From an uncultured Bacteroidia bacterium (GTDB lineage Bacteria > Bacteroidota > Bacteroidia > Bacteroidales > CAJPTX01), in contig CALHZE010000233.1 of assembly GCA_938040915.1 (NCBI GenBank), positions 1 through 53,495 of the forward strand: a DNA stretch of 53,495 nt. The letters run 5' to 3'. This document shows positions 1 through 7,365 of this stretch, in pieces; positions within the stretch are counted from its first letter, which is position 1; every line of letters begins with the position of its first letter. The position numbers and the translations under genes were made by a program. The notes beneath the pieces are model-generated. The model was not told the origin of the DNA, did not search any database, and saw only the letters and a list, made by a program, of their open reading frames with translations.

Positions 1-755
1 GGGTTGCTTTGAGGGATGAGCTCTGCCGCCTCTTTGCGCGAGAACGTATCTAAGTAGTTAGCATGATAGCGTGCAGCAAAGAGCCCATAGATAAGCGTCT
101 GCGCATACCAATCTGCAAACTCTACTTGCGAGACATTGCTCATCAGCACGTTCTTTATGCGCAAGAGCTGCTGGTGAAGGTCATACCCAGTCTCGCTGGT
201 GGGGTCGCCCAGTACGACGCGAACCGAGCGCGCCAAGAGTTGCGCCTTCCCTGCCATCAGCAGTGCCAACCGCTTAGCCGAGGTAATGGGCACGGGCTGC
301 GCATCGCGTAGATGTGCCACAAGTTCAGCAAACTTAGCCTCGGCATCGGGGAGAGGCGCTAAGCGATCGCCGTCCTGCTCCGCCACACGCACTTCGAGCA
401 GGCACTCCCCTTCTTGGTAGAGCAAAAAGTGGAGGAAGTCGGTAAAGACGATACAGTCGAGCCCTTGTTTGTAGCGATCGAACTGCTCCTTGTTCTGCCG
501 CGCGCCCCTCAGGTCGGGGTCGCCAATATCCTTAGTTTCGAGGTAAGCGACAGGGGTATTCTCTTGGTTAAGCAGCACGATGTCGGGCGCGCCACATTCG
601 ATGCGCTTCGGTTCGTTAAGTACACGAAAGCGGCTAAGTTCTGGCAAGGAAGAGAGTAACTCTACCAATGCAGGGCGGAGCGTATGTTCTGTTGTAATCC
701 CTGTCTTGTATTCTTGCGAAAGGCGTGCAAGGTAGGTTTGCAATGGGGTGGGCAT
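1..755 (-). CDS. Restriction-modification type DNA methyltransferase/nuclease, N-terminal part (truncated by window edge)
   Basis: The reading frame is open on the minus strand from an ATG at 755 to the left edge, giving 251 residues and no stop. Near the N-terminus it has a PD-(D/E)XK nuclease pattern: Pro57-Asp58 in a GAPDIVLL strand, then Glu73-x-Lys75 in YLETK. A later segment (about residues 215-250) has the form YAQTLIYGLFAARY, then RKEAAELIPQSNP, which is typical of the region just before the N6-adenine methyltransferase domain in type IIG/ISP-like single-chain restriction-modification enzymes. I infer that cleavage and methylation domains share one chain; the methyltransferase motifs and target recognition domain would lie off the window. 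The gene is divergent from aroD, with 90 bp between the two starts. Without the rest, an inactive or orphan methylase cannot be excluded. Confidence 0.7.
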   Translation of the reverse strand, partial: MPTPLQTYLARLSQEYKTGITTEHTLRPALVELLSSLPELSRFRVLNEPKRIECGAPDIVLLNQENTPVAYLETKDIGDPDLRGARQNKEQFDRYKQGLDCIVFTDFLHFLLYQEGECLLEVRVAEQDGDRLAPLPDAEAKFAELVAHLRDAQPVPITSAKRLALLMAGKAQLLARSVRVVLGDPTSETGYDLHQQLLRIKNVLMSNVSQVEFADWYAQTLIYGLFAARYHANYLDTFSRKEAAELIPQSN

Positions 756-834
756 GGTTATGTCTTTAACAGGCGAGCTTTTCATCAAGTCAAAGGTAGG
801 TAATAAGGAGGAACAAGGCTTTGCGAAATAGCGC

Positions 835-842
835 TATCTTTG
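835..842 (+). promoter_or_regulatory. Bacteroidota -7 element TATCTTTG before aroD
   Basis: TATCTTTG matches the TAnnTTTG -7 consensus used by the Bacteroidota primary sigma factor. It ends only three bases before the aroD ATG, so transcription would start at or near the start codon. A matching TTTG -33 box at 19-21 bp spacing is not seen. Confidence 0.5.
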
Positions 843-845
843 GAT

Positions 846-1484
846 ATGAAAGCCCATTGCCTCTGCTTGGTGTTGAGCGAGCCCTCCCGCCCCGACCCTG
901 TCGTTTACCCCCCCCACACGACTTGGCTCGAGCTCCGTTGGGACAAGATCGGGGACGCCCCCACGGGGTGGCTTGAGGCGCTACGAAGCGCCTACGACAA
1001 GCTCATTTACACCTACCGAGGCGACGCAACTTCGGCAACAGCACGCGCCCAGCACTATGCTGCGTGGATCAGGGAGGGGGTTCCATTCGTAGACATTGAC
1101 TACCAAGAACCTTTTTTGAAAAGACTCTTGGACGAATGGGGAGACAGCGCGACACGCCTTATCCTTTCGCGCCACATCTGGGAATATACAGGCAACCTCA
1201 ACAGCTTACGCTCGGCGCTCGGCGTCATGGAGACGCTCCACCCCTACTTGTCAAAACTTGCGGTGCTATGCCAAAGCGCCGAAGAGGCGGCAGCGTTACT
1301 CTCGCTCTATAACGATTCGCACCACCGGCTCATTTTCGCCATGGGAGGCGTCGGGGGGTTTACCCGTCTTGCCGCCCCCTATCTCGGCGCACCTTACACC
1401 TACGCTGCCTATAGCGAGGCGGTAGCGCCTGGGCTACTCCCTGCCCCCCTGATGCAACAAATCTTCGACGCGTGGGATGATTGA
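846..1484 (+). CDS. aroD: Type I 3-dehydroquinate dehydratase
   Basis: Converts 3-dehydroquinate to 3-dehydroshikimate in the shikimate pathway through a Schiff base on a lysine. The 212-residue product shows the class I pattern: Glu29-x-Arg31 (ELRWD) on an early strand, Tyr-Arg at 57-58, the catalytic His110 (SRHIWEYTG) and the Schiff-base Lys137 (YLSKLAVL). The 27-residue His-to-Lys spacing is the same as in characterised enzymes. MGGVGGFTR (166-174) and TYAAY complete the substrate lid. It is somewhat shorter than the usual 220-250 residues because the N-terminus is compact. I chose ATG 846; an in-frame TTG at 840 lies inside the promoter element. Its stop overlaps the aroE start by 8 bp, indicating translational coupling in an aroD-aroE-aroA operon. 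Confidence 0.93.
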   Translation: MKAHCLCLVLSEPSRPDPVVYPPHTTWLELRWDKIGDAPTGWLEALRSAYDKLIYTYRGDATSATARAQHYAAWIREGVPFVDIDYQEPFLKRLLDEWGDSATRLILSRHIWEYTGNLNSLRSALGVMETLHPYLSKLAVLCQSAEEAAALLSLYNDSHHRLIFAMGGVGGFTRLAAPYLGAPYTYAAYSEAVAPGLLPAPLMQQIFDAWDD

Positions 1485-2265
1485 CAACACCCTCCGGATG
1501 GGTCTATTGGGTTACCCCGTCGCCCATTCTCAAAGCCCCACACTTTTTGCCCAACTCGGCGAGAGGCACGGGGTGATCACCCACTACACCCTTTTCGAAC
1601 GAGCAGAGGTGACCGACATGCGCACCGAGCTGCAACGCCTCTTTACCGACCATAGCCTCGACGGTCTCAATGTCACCGCCCCCTACAAAGAGCGTGTAGC
1701 CGAGGTGATGACGACCCTCTCGCCTCGCGCCGCAAGCGTCAGAGCCGTAAACTTAGTCACACGTTCGGGCGACGGCTTCCACGGCGACAATACCGACCTC
1801 GTGGGGTGTCGTGTCATGTTAACTGACACAGGAAGTCTCATTTCTGTAAGGGCGCAACCTGACGCGCCCAATCAAGACGTGCGCCCGATGGTTGTCTTGG
1901 GCGCAGGCGGTGCCGCACGCGTCATTTTACAGACCCTGCGAGAGATGGGTTGTCCCGCTTACGTGCACAACCGGACGGAAGACACCGGACGACACGTTGC
2001 CACGGAATATGGTGCTACTTACCTATCTGCAGACGAATTAGCTACTATTCGCATAAGCTTTTCTCTATTTTCTGCTTTACCGGCAAGCGCTCCCCTCCCC
2101 GTCTTGCCGCGGGCAAACCTTCGGGCGTGCTATGATGTTGCCTATATTGATTCGCCCCTCAAGTGTCTTGCCGATGAGTGCAGACTCCCCTACTACGACG
2201 GCTATATGTGGCTCGCTGCCCAAGCTCGAGAGAACTTTGCCCTATTGACGGGGCGAAAAGGATAG
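1477..2265 (+). CDS. aroE: Shikimate dehydrogenase
   Basis: NADPH-dependent reduction of 3-dehydroshikimate to shikimate, in the cytoplasm. The 262-residue protein has the substrate loop GYPVAHSQSP (12-21), the catalytic Lys71 in NVTAPYK, the NTD triad (105-107) that contacts shikimate, and the Rossmann glycine motif GAGGAAR (142-148). The stretch between NTD and the glycine motif (about 110-138) is longer and more polar than usual, which looks like a lineage-specific insertion. The ATG at 1477 overlaps the end of aroD; an alternative ATG at 1498 (MGLLGYPV) would also keep the whole fold. aroA follows after 10 bp. Confidence 0.95.
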   Translation: MIDNTLRMGLLGYPVAHSQSPTLFAQLGERHGVITHYTLFERAEVTDMRTELQRLFTDHSLDGLNVTAPYKERVAEVMTTLSPRAASVRAVNLVTRSGDGFHGDNTDLVGCRVMLTDTGSLISVRAQPDAPNQDVRPMVVLGAGGAARVILQTLREMGCPAYVHNRTEDTGRHVATEYGATYLSADELATIRISFSLFSALPASAPLPVLPRANLRACYDVAYIDSPLKCLADECRLPYYDGYMWLAAQARENFALLTGRKG

Positions 2266-2275
2266 CCGAAGAGAG

Positions 2276-3514
2276 ATGCGCACTGTTTCCCTCCCTTCTT
2301 CTAAAAGTATTGCCCTTCGCACACTTTTACTTGCTTCCGTGGCACAGGGCGTCTCTGTGATCGAGGGGATAACTCTGTGTGATGATGTACAGGCACTTCT
2401 GGCCAATTTCCAAGCACTGGGGATCTCCTACTCTGTAGGCTCAGAAGCGATCGAGATACGCGGAGGACGATGGCAGCGCGCCGAGCATCTTGATTGTGGC
2501 GAGTCGGGGTTCTTAGCGCGTACCCTCCCCTTCCTCAGTGCGCTCCAGGGGCATGAAGGGCGCATCGAGGGGCGAGGTTCTCTCGTTCGTCGCAACCTAG
2601 ACGATCTTTCCACTCTCTTTGCTGCTGCGGGCGGAAAATGCCATAGCCATAACGGCACACTGCCGATGACCTATAGCCCTCTCGTGCCGCAGGAAGAGAT
2701 CACGGTCAGCCATCTTAGTTCGTCACAGGGGCTTTCGGGGCTCTTAATGGGGTTGCCTCTTACAGACCGCGTAAAACGCCTCAAATTCTTCGACATTCCA
2801 AGTCGTGGGTATATTGATGCAACGATTCGCGTTATGCGGGAATTTGATGGTTTATTTGAGGTGAAAGAGGTATTAAACGGTAGAGAGGTAGAGGTGGTCT
2901 GTTCGAACCCCCATATACGGCATCACGGTTACCGCTGTTGGCACGGCAGGGTAGAAGCCGACTGGAGTGCCGCAGCACAGGTTATCGCGACCCTACAAGT
3001 GGGGGAAACGCTCTGTTTGTTAGGGCTAGATGCCGACTCTCTCCAACCCGACCGAAAGATCTTAGGCGTGGTTACCGAGGCGGGGTGGAACGCTCGTTGG
3101 GAGGAAGGGGCACTCTACCTTAAGGCGTCGGGGGCGCTTCGCCCCTTCGCTTTCGATGCAAGCGACTGCCCAGATCTCTTTCCTGCCCTCGCCGCATTGG
3201 CAAGTCAAGCCGTGGGGAAAAGTGAGATAAGGGGTATCCACCGCCTCCGCAACAAGGAGTCTGACCGAGCAGAGGCTCTCCAGACGATGCTCTCTCGTTA
3301 TGGGTTGCCATGCGCCATGACGGGTGATACGCTGTACGTCGACGGGGGGAGTCCGCTCGCCACAGAGACAATCCCCACCTTTCACGACCACCGAATCGCG
3401 ATGGCTGCCGCCGCCATCGGGTTACGTTGCCCGACCCCACCGGTACTAGACGATGTGGTGTGTGTGGCGAAATCTTACCCTAGGTTCTTTGACTGCCTAC
3501 CGAGGCGAGGATAA
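2276..3514 (+). CDS. aroA: 3-phosphoshikimate 1-carboxyvinyltransferase (EPSP synthase)
   Basis: Transfers the enolpyruvyl group of PEP to shikimate-3-phosphate, the target step of glyphosate. The 412-residue protein carries PSSKSIALR (7-15) with the PEP/phosphate-binding Lys and Arg, CGESGFLAR (74-82), VEADWSAAA (the VEGDWSSA block), NKESDR (326-331), DHRIAMA (371-377) and AKSYPRFF near the C-terminus, so all signature blocks are present. The N-terminus is about ten residues shorter than usual: the first strand begins directly at the PSSKS motif, and an in-frame TGA at 2246-2248 rules out an upstream start. It is the last gene of the aro operon; two hairpins follow. Confidence 0.96.
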   Translation: MRTVSLPSSKSIALRTLLLASVAQGVSVIEGITLCDDVQALLANFQALGISYSVGSEAIEIRGGRWQRAEHLDCGESGFLARTLPFLSALQGHEGRIEGRGSLVRRNLDDLSTLFAAAGGKCHSHNGTLPMTYSPLVPQEEITVSHLSSSQGLSGLLMGLPLTDRVKRLKFFDIPSRGYIDATIRVMREFDGLFEVKEVLNGREVEVVCSNPHIRHHGYRCWHGRVEADWSAAAQVIATLQVGETLCLLGLDADSLQPDRKILGVVTEAGWNARWEEGALYLKASGALRPFAFDASDCPDLFPALAALASQAVGKSEIRGIHRLRNKESDRAEALQTMLSRYGLPCAMTGDTLYVDGGSPLATETIPTFHDHRIAMAAAAIGLRCPTPPVLDDVVCVAKSYPRFFDCLPRRG

Positions 3515-3549
3515 CTCAAGCACCTGTAAGAGGTGTGTCAAAAGGGCGT

Positions 3550-3587
3550 ACAAGCAAGCGCTTACTCAGATAGACACGCTTGCTTGT
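3550..3587 (+). terminator. Hairpin downstream of aroA
   Basis: Perfect 11-bp inverted repeat: ACAAGCAAGCG at 3550-3560 and CGCTTGCTTGT at 3577-3587, with a 16-nt loop. There is no T-tract after it, so it is a weak terminator or an RNA 3'-end structure for the aro transcript. Confidence 0.5.
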
Positions 3588-3609
3588 AGAGAAAACTCCA
3601 GACAAAAAG

Positions 3610-3644
3610 CGAGCGGGGCAAACCCTAATGGTCTGCCCCGCTCG
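3610..3644 (-). terminator. Terminator of the envelope operon (OmpA gene)
   Basis: 11-bp perfect arms (CGAGCGGGGCA at 3610-3620, TGCCCCGCTCG at 3634-3644). Read on the minus strand the stem is followed by CTTTTTGTC, the arrangement of an intrinsic terminator, 46 bp past the stop at 3691. Confidence 0.8.
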
Positions 3645-3690
3645 TTGTCAATACGGGCAAATCAAGCCTTGCCCTTACAGGTCGTGGAGG

Positions 3691-5937
3691 TTAGATACCC
3701 ACAATGGTGAAGTCTACACGACGGTTACGCGCACGCCCTTCCTTGGTCTTGTTAGACGCCTTGGGCTTATCAGGACCGTAACCCTTAGCTTGGAAGCGAT
3801 CCTTGCTAATACCTTGCTCGATAATGTACAGCGCGACAGACTTCGCACGCTCTTGCGAGAGGCGCTTGTTGGTTGCTGCGCTCCCGACATTATCGGTGTG
3901 ACCACCGATTTCCACCTTCACGTTCGGGTACTCTTGGAAGAACTCTACCAAGGCATTCAACGAACGGTAAGACTCTTCCTTCAGCTTACTCTTACCCGTT
4001 TCAAAGAAGATGTTTTCAATGTCGACAGACTGACCGATTTCAAGCGGGGTTACAAAGAAGTCTCTCATCACGGTTTCGCGTGGTTTCGCGTTACGCAAGT
4101 CGACTACCTCGAGCTTGTTATAGAAGTTGGGCACGCTTGGCACAAGGTCATAGTCTGCCCCAGGGAGAAGCTTCAAGCTATAGGTCGCATCGGCTGGGTT
4201 GTAGACGAAGGCATCAGAGATTTGCTTGTTCACACGCATCTTAGCAATGATGCCAGCCTCAAGCGGCTGCCCTGTCTTGGTGTTAATCATGCGACCGCGG
4301 AGGGTAACAAGATTGTCAAGCTTGGGTTTCGCCGGTACGTTCTGCGAGATCGTCCCATACTCGTTGTGCTGAGTCAAGTCCAGCTCGGTCGGGATAGGCG
4401 TATAGTCTGTCGCCTGTACCGAGAGGTTATACTTACGCCCGTAAGGCAAGTTGACTGAGTAGGACGAGCGAGCTGGGTCAAACTTGAGCGAATCACACGG
4501 CTTACCGTCAATCAGGAGCACGGGGTTGTTCTTCGCTGGGATCGCGGTCTGCGATAGGCTATTGGTCAAGATACCCGAGACATTGAGGTAGGGCAAGGTC
4601 CTGAAAGTAATTCGGATTTCATGCTCGCTATAGAGCTTGTGCCCCGTGACATCTACGACAGCCGTGTCAGAAGTGTAGTGCTGAAGGTTGGCGGTAAACT
4701 CATAGCGCTGCCCCAAGGGGAGGAGCGCAAAGAAGGTAGCCCCGTCCATAACCACAGAGTCGCTCGGCACGCCATTGATACGCACCTCAATCTCCTTGTT
4801 CGCGGGCATCAACTCGCCATTCTTTGCGTTAACAAGATACCCCTTGACCTGAATCCACGGACGTTCCTCAACGAGCATTACACGATAGATGTCAGACTTG
4901 CCATACGTTTCGCGGTGTGAGCAGAAGTAAGCGTATGTACCCGCTTTGTGGGGCGAGAAGTAGGAGTCCCAGAGTTGCGAGTTCACCGTGTCAGAGATCG
5001 GGTGGAGATCCTTCCACTCGCGCATCCCCTTCTTCTTGTTGACAGGGGCTACTGAGTAGAGCTTGGCGGGGTCTTTGTCGGTCTTGTTGCGGCGACCGCT
5101 GAAGTAGAGACGACCATCATACTCAGACAAGAAGGGCGACTCTGCATGATAGAAGTCTTCGAATGGACCCTTGAGCTGACGCGGCTTAGAATACTTGAGG
5201 ATGATGGGCTTATAGGTCTTTACCACTTTCTTCCCCGTGGTCGGATTGATCTGGACGCTGTCGTGCTCCTGGATCGAGTCTTGCTGAAAGAACTTCTTGA
5301 GTTGTAACGTATCCTTAATCTCAGCGACATACATCCGCAAGCGCTTGCTAGCCCAGCGGTTTGAGAACGACATAAAGATATACCGCGCGTCGGGGGTAAT
5401 CATGGCCGTAGCCAAATCGCCCTCGTTCTTCCAACTATACCACGGCATCTTGATACGGACGGGCGTTCCCCACGAGCCGTCTTTGTTCCGCTTAATCAGA
5501 GAGAAGCCTTTCCGCAGCCAATGTTGCCCAGGTTGGTCAAAGATACCCGAGATAAGGTAGGTCTTGCCATCAGCCAGCACGCCATGCATAGAGTTATACT
5601 GGGTGAGGTTGATCGAGTTGGGGAGACGCTCTGGGTCTGTCCAGCCGCCATCTTTCTTTTTGGTAGACATCCAAATATCTTGGGAGTCATACTTGTAGCG
5701 ATTTTCCGGGTGATTCATTCGCCCAAAGTAAAGCGTATCACCGGTGATCGAGAGTACGGGGTTTACCTCTGCATACTCTGAGTTGATAACCGCTCCCAAG
5801 TTTACAGGAGGGAACGACTGCGCCGCTGCACGCGAGGGTGCAAAAAAGGGCACAAAGAGGAGTCCTGCCAAAAGACTCCAAAGGACGGATGTATGGTTTC
5901 GATTGCGCATCGTGCCTAATACTTTACTGGTATTCAT
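3691..5937 (-). CDS. OmpA-family outer-membrane protein with PD40 beta-propeller region
   Basis: The 748-residue product has a signal peptide ending at about residue 40 (SRAAAQ). A WD40-like PD40 region follows (about 55-360, repeats such as ADGKTYLIS, YIFMSF, DGRLYFSGRR). Next come carboxypeptidase-regulatory-like beta-sandwich segments (about 360-610), and a C-terminal OmpA peptidoglycan-binding domain with GHTDNVGS (about 679-686), then NKRLSQERA and the closing NRRVDFTI. The last domain should tether the protein to peptidoglycan from the outer membrane. The combination resembles OmpA/PD40 proteins linked to type IX secretion or gliding complexes (PorE/SprE-like by architecture), but a specific role is inference. 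It is the last gene of a three-gene operon; DUF5723 lies 14 bp upstream. A second ATG at codon 10 is an alternative start. Confidence 0.85.
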   Translation of the reverse strand: MNTSKVLGTMRNRNHTSVLWSLLAGLLFVPFFAPSRAAAQSFPPVNLGAVINSEYAEVNPVLSITGDTLYFGRMNHPENRYKYDSQDIWMSTKKKDGGWTDPERLPNSINLTQYNSMHGVLADGKTYLISGIFDQPGQHWLRKGFSLIKRNKDGSWGTPVRIKMPWYSWKNEGDLATAMITPDARYIFMSFSNRWASKRLRMYVAEIKDTLQLKKFFQQDSIQEHDSVQINPTTGKKVVKTYKPIILKYSKPRQLKGPFEDFYHAESPFLSEYDGRLYFSGRRNKTDKDPAKLYSVAPVNKKKGMREWKDLHPISDTVNSQLWDSYFSPHKAGTYAYFCSHRETYGKSDIYRVMLVEERPWIQVKGYLVNAKNGELMPANKEIEVRINGVPSDSVVMDGATFFALLPLGQRYEFTANLQHYTSDTAVVDVTGHKLYSEHEIRITFRTLPYLNVSGILTNSLSQTAIPAKNNPVLLIDGKPCDSLKFDPARSSYSVNLPYGRKYNLSVQATDYTPIPTELDLTQHNEYGTISQNVPAKPKLDNLVTLRGRMINTKTGQPLEAGIIAKMRVNKQISDAFVYNPADATYSLKLLPGADYDLVPSVPNFYNKLEVVDLRNAKPRETVMRDFFVTPLEIGQSVDIENIFFETGKSKLKEESYRSLNALVEFFQEYPNVKVEIGGHTDNVGSAATNKRLSQERAKSVALYIIEQGISKDRFQAKGYGPDKPKASNKTKEGRARNRRVDFTIVGI

Positions 5938-5951
5938 CTTCGGCGTCCTCC

Positions 5952-7352
5952 TTACTTTTGAGTCAACTGACTATTGGGGTAGAGAGGACCGATCACGATA
6001 TTCATCCCGATCCGCAAATTGGTAGCCTTAAGGTCAATGGGGTTAAGGAGACCATAGAGGTTGTCGGTGATGAGATAGAACTGGTAAGCGCCTGGGCTAA
6101 AGACGAGCGCACCCCCGAAATTGAGGAACGAGCGCTGATTGTAGCTCACGGCAAACTGCCCCGAAAAGAGCGCACTATAGCCCTGTTGGATAGACGCCGT
6201 AAAGGAAGGATAAACTTGCCCTTGGTGGATCGTCATCGCAGCCGAGAGACCTGCGTGGGTCTGACGCGCCAAGCGGTAAGTCCCCATAAGGTAAAACTTC
6301 GGAGAGAGCCAAGTGTTGTAAGACTCACCCTTAGTGTTCTGCTCGTCAAGATCCATATGAAATTGTTTCTTGAAGTTGTCGCTAGAGAGGAAATCCCAGT
6401 CCATCTTTTTACGGAAAAGGATGGTGTTAAAGCCCGAGAGACCCATCACCCACGACTGGTCTTCCTTGAGTTTTGCCTGCCCGAGGCCTTGTCCCCAGTG
6501 TATCATACCGAGGTCGGTAAAAGCAAAGGTAAAGCGGAAACGATTGTCCTGTGGAAGGATGTAGGTCGCAGCACCCGAAAGCGCAAAACCAGGGTTGGTA
6601 AAGTTGATATACGTCCCCACCTTCTTGTAGTCGGGGAGCTTGGGCTCGCCATTTTCGATCGGGAGACCCGAGGTGCGCAACACACCCTTTTGGTCAATGA
6701 TGTGAGCAAAACGCTTCTCATTCTCCTCGGTAATCGTAAGCCCTAGGTTATCTGCCACGAGATTCCCATTGACCGAACCGCCAAGGAAGGAGATACGCCC
6801 CCCAAAAATCCAGTCCTCATAAGGGTGTGAAGCGCCGAGGGTAAGCTCATTATAGTTGGTTACATCAAATCGGAGGTCGTTCATATCCAAGCGATTGCCC
6901 ACAAGCCACTTATTCCCCTCGACACCAAGACGCACAAGTTCTGTGGGGTAAACCAACGACTGGGTAGTCTGGTTACGCCACCCAAACCAGAAGAACCACC
7001 GACGCCACGCCATCCGGAAATGGAGGATGTCAATCCCCATTTCAAAATACTCTTGCGAGGTCTTGTAGTTCTGCATCTCCGAAGAGAGCTTGTCGGGCAA
7101 GAGAAAACGCGTCGAGCCTCGAAGTTCGGAGACCGAACGCAACGAGAAGGCGTTGTTAATCAACCCCACTTCGATAGAAGAAAGCACGGGTACGCCGATG
7201 CTAAAACGATGCATTGGGCGTACGGCCGCATTAGCCCAGCTCGACTGGAAAGCCAAGTCGTTGTAGGGCAAAAGCATCTGTGTTTGCGCCTTGACACCTG
7301 CAGCAGCCAAGAGCCCGAGGAAGGCGCACGCTAATAGTTTTTTCATATTCAT
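5952..7352 (-). CDS. DUF5723-type outer-membrane beta-barrel protein (PorP/SprF-like)
   Basis: 466 residues with a signal peptide (cleavage after about KAQ, residue 23), then a long run of alternating polar/hydrophobic strands rich in aromatic residues. The end pattern LYGLLNPIDLKATNLRIGMNIVIG is the closing strand pair seen in DUF5723 and PorP/SprF-like barrels of Bacteroidota (split here only for description: LYGLLNPIDLK then ATNLRIGMNIVIG). It probably forms an outer-membrane beta-barrel; a substrate cannot be read. It lies between a lipoprotein gene (13 bp upstream) and an OmpA/PD40 gene (14 bp downstream), which suggests the three products form one complex. Start ATG 7352, or the second Met at 7346. 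Confidence 0.75.
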   Translation of the reverse strand: MNMKKLLACAFLGLLAAAGVKAQTQMLLPYNDLAFQSSWANAAVRPMHRFSIGVPVLSSIEVGLINNAFSLRSVSELRGSTRFLLPDKLSSEMQNYKTSQEYFEMGIDILHFRMAWRRWFFWFGWRNQTTQSLVYPTELVRLGVEGNKWLVGNRLDMNDLRFDVTNYNELTLGASHPYEDWIFGGRISFLGGSVNGNLVADNLGLTITEENEKRFAHIIDQKGVLRTSGLPIENGEPKLPDYKKVGTYINFTNPGFALSGAATYILPQDNRFRFTFAFTDLGMIHWGQGLGQAKLKEDQSWVMGLSGFNTILFRKKMDWDFLSSDNFKKQFHMDLDEQNTKGESYNTWLSPKFYLMGTYRLARQTHAGLSAAMTIHQGQVYPSFTASIQQGYSALFSGQFAVSYNQRSFLNFGGALVFSPGAYQFYLITDNLYGLLNPIDLKATNLRIGMNIVIGPLYPNSQLTQK

Positions 7353-7365
7353 TGTCGCCTCAAGG

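Noticed and set aside
2893..2917. GTTCGAAC-like tRNA T-loop signal
   Set aside because: It is inside aroA coding sequence and no acceptor or anticodon stem fits.
3580..4458. Long plus-strand frame inside the OmpA gene
   Set aside because: It is antisense of the OmpA/PD40 protein and crosses the terminator; the real gene is on the minus strand.
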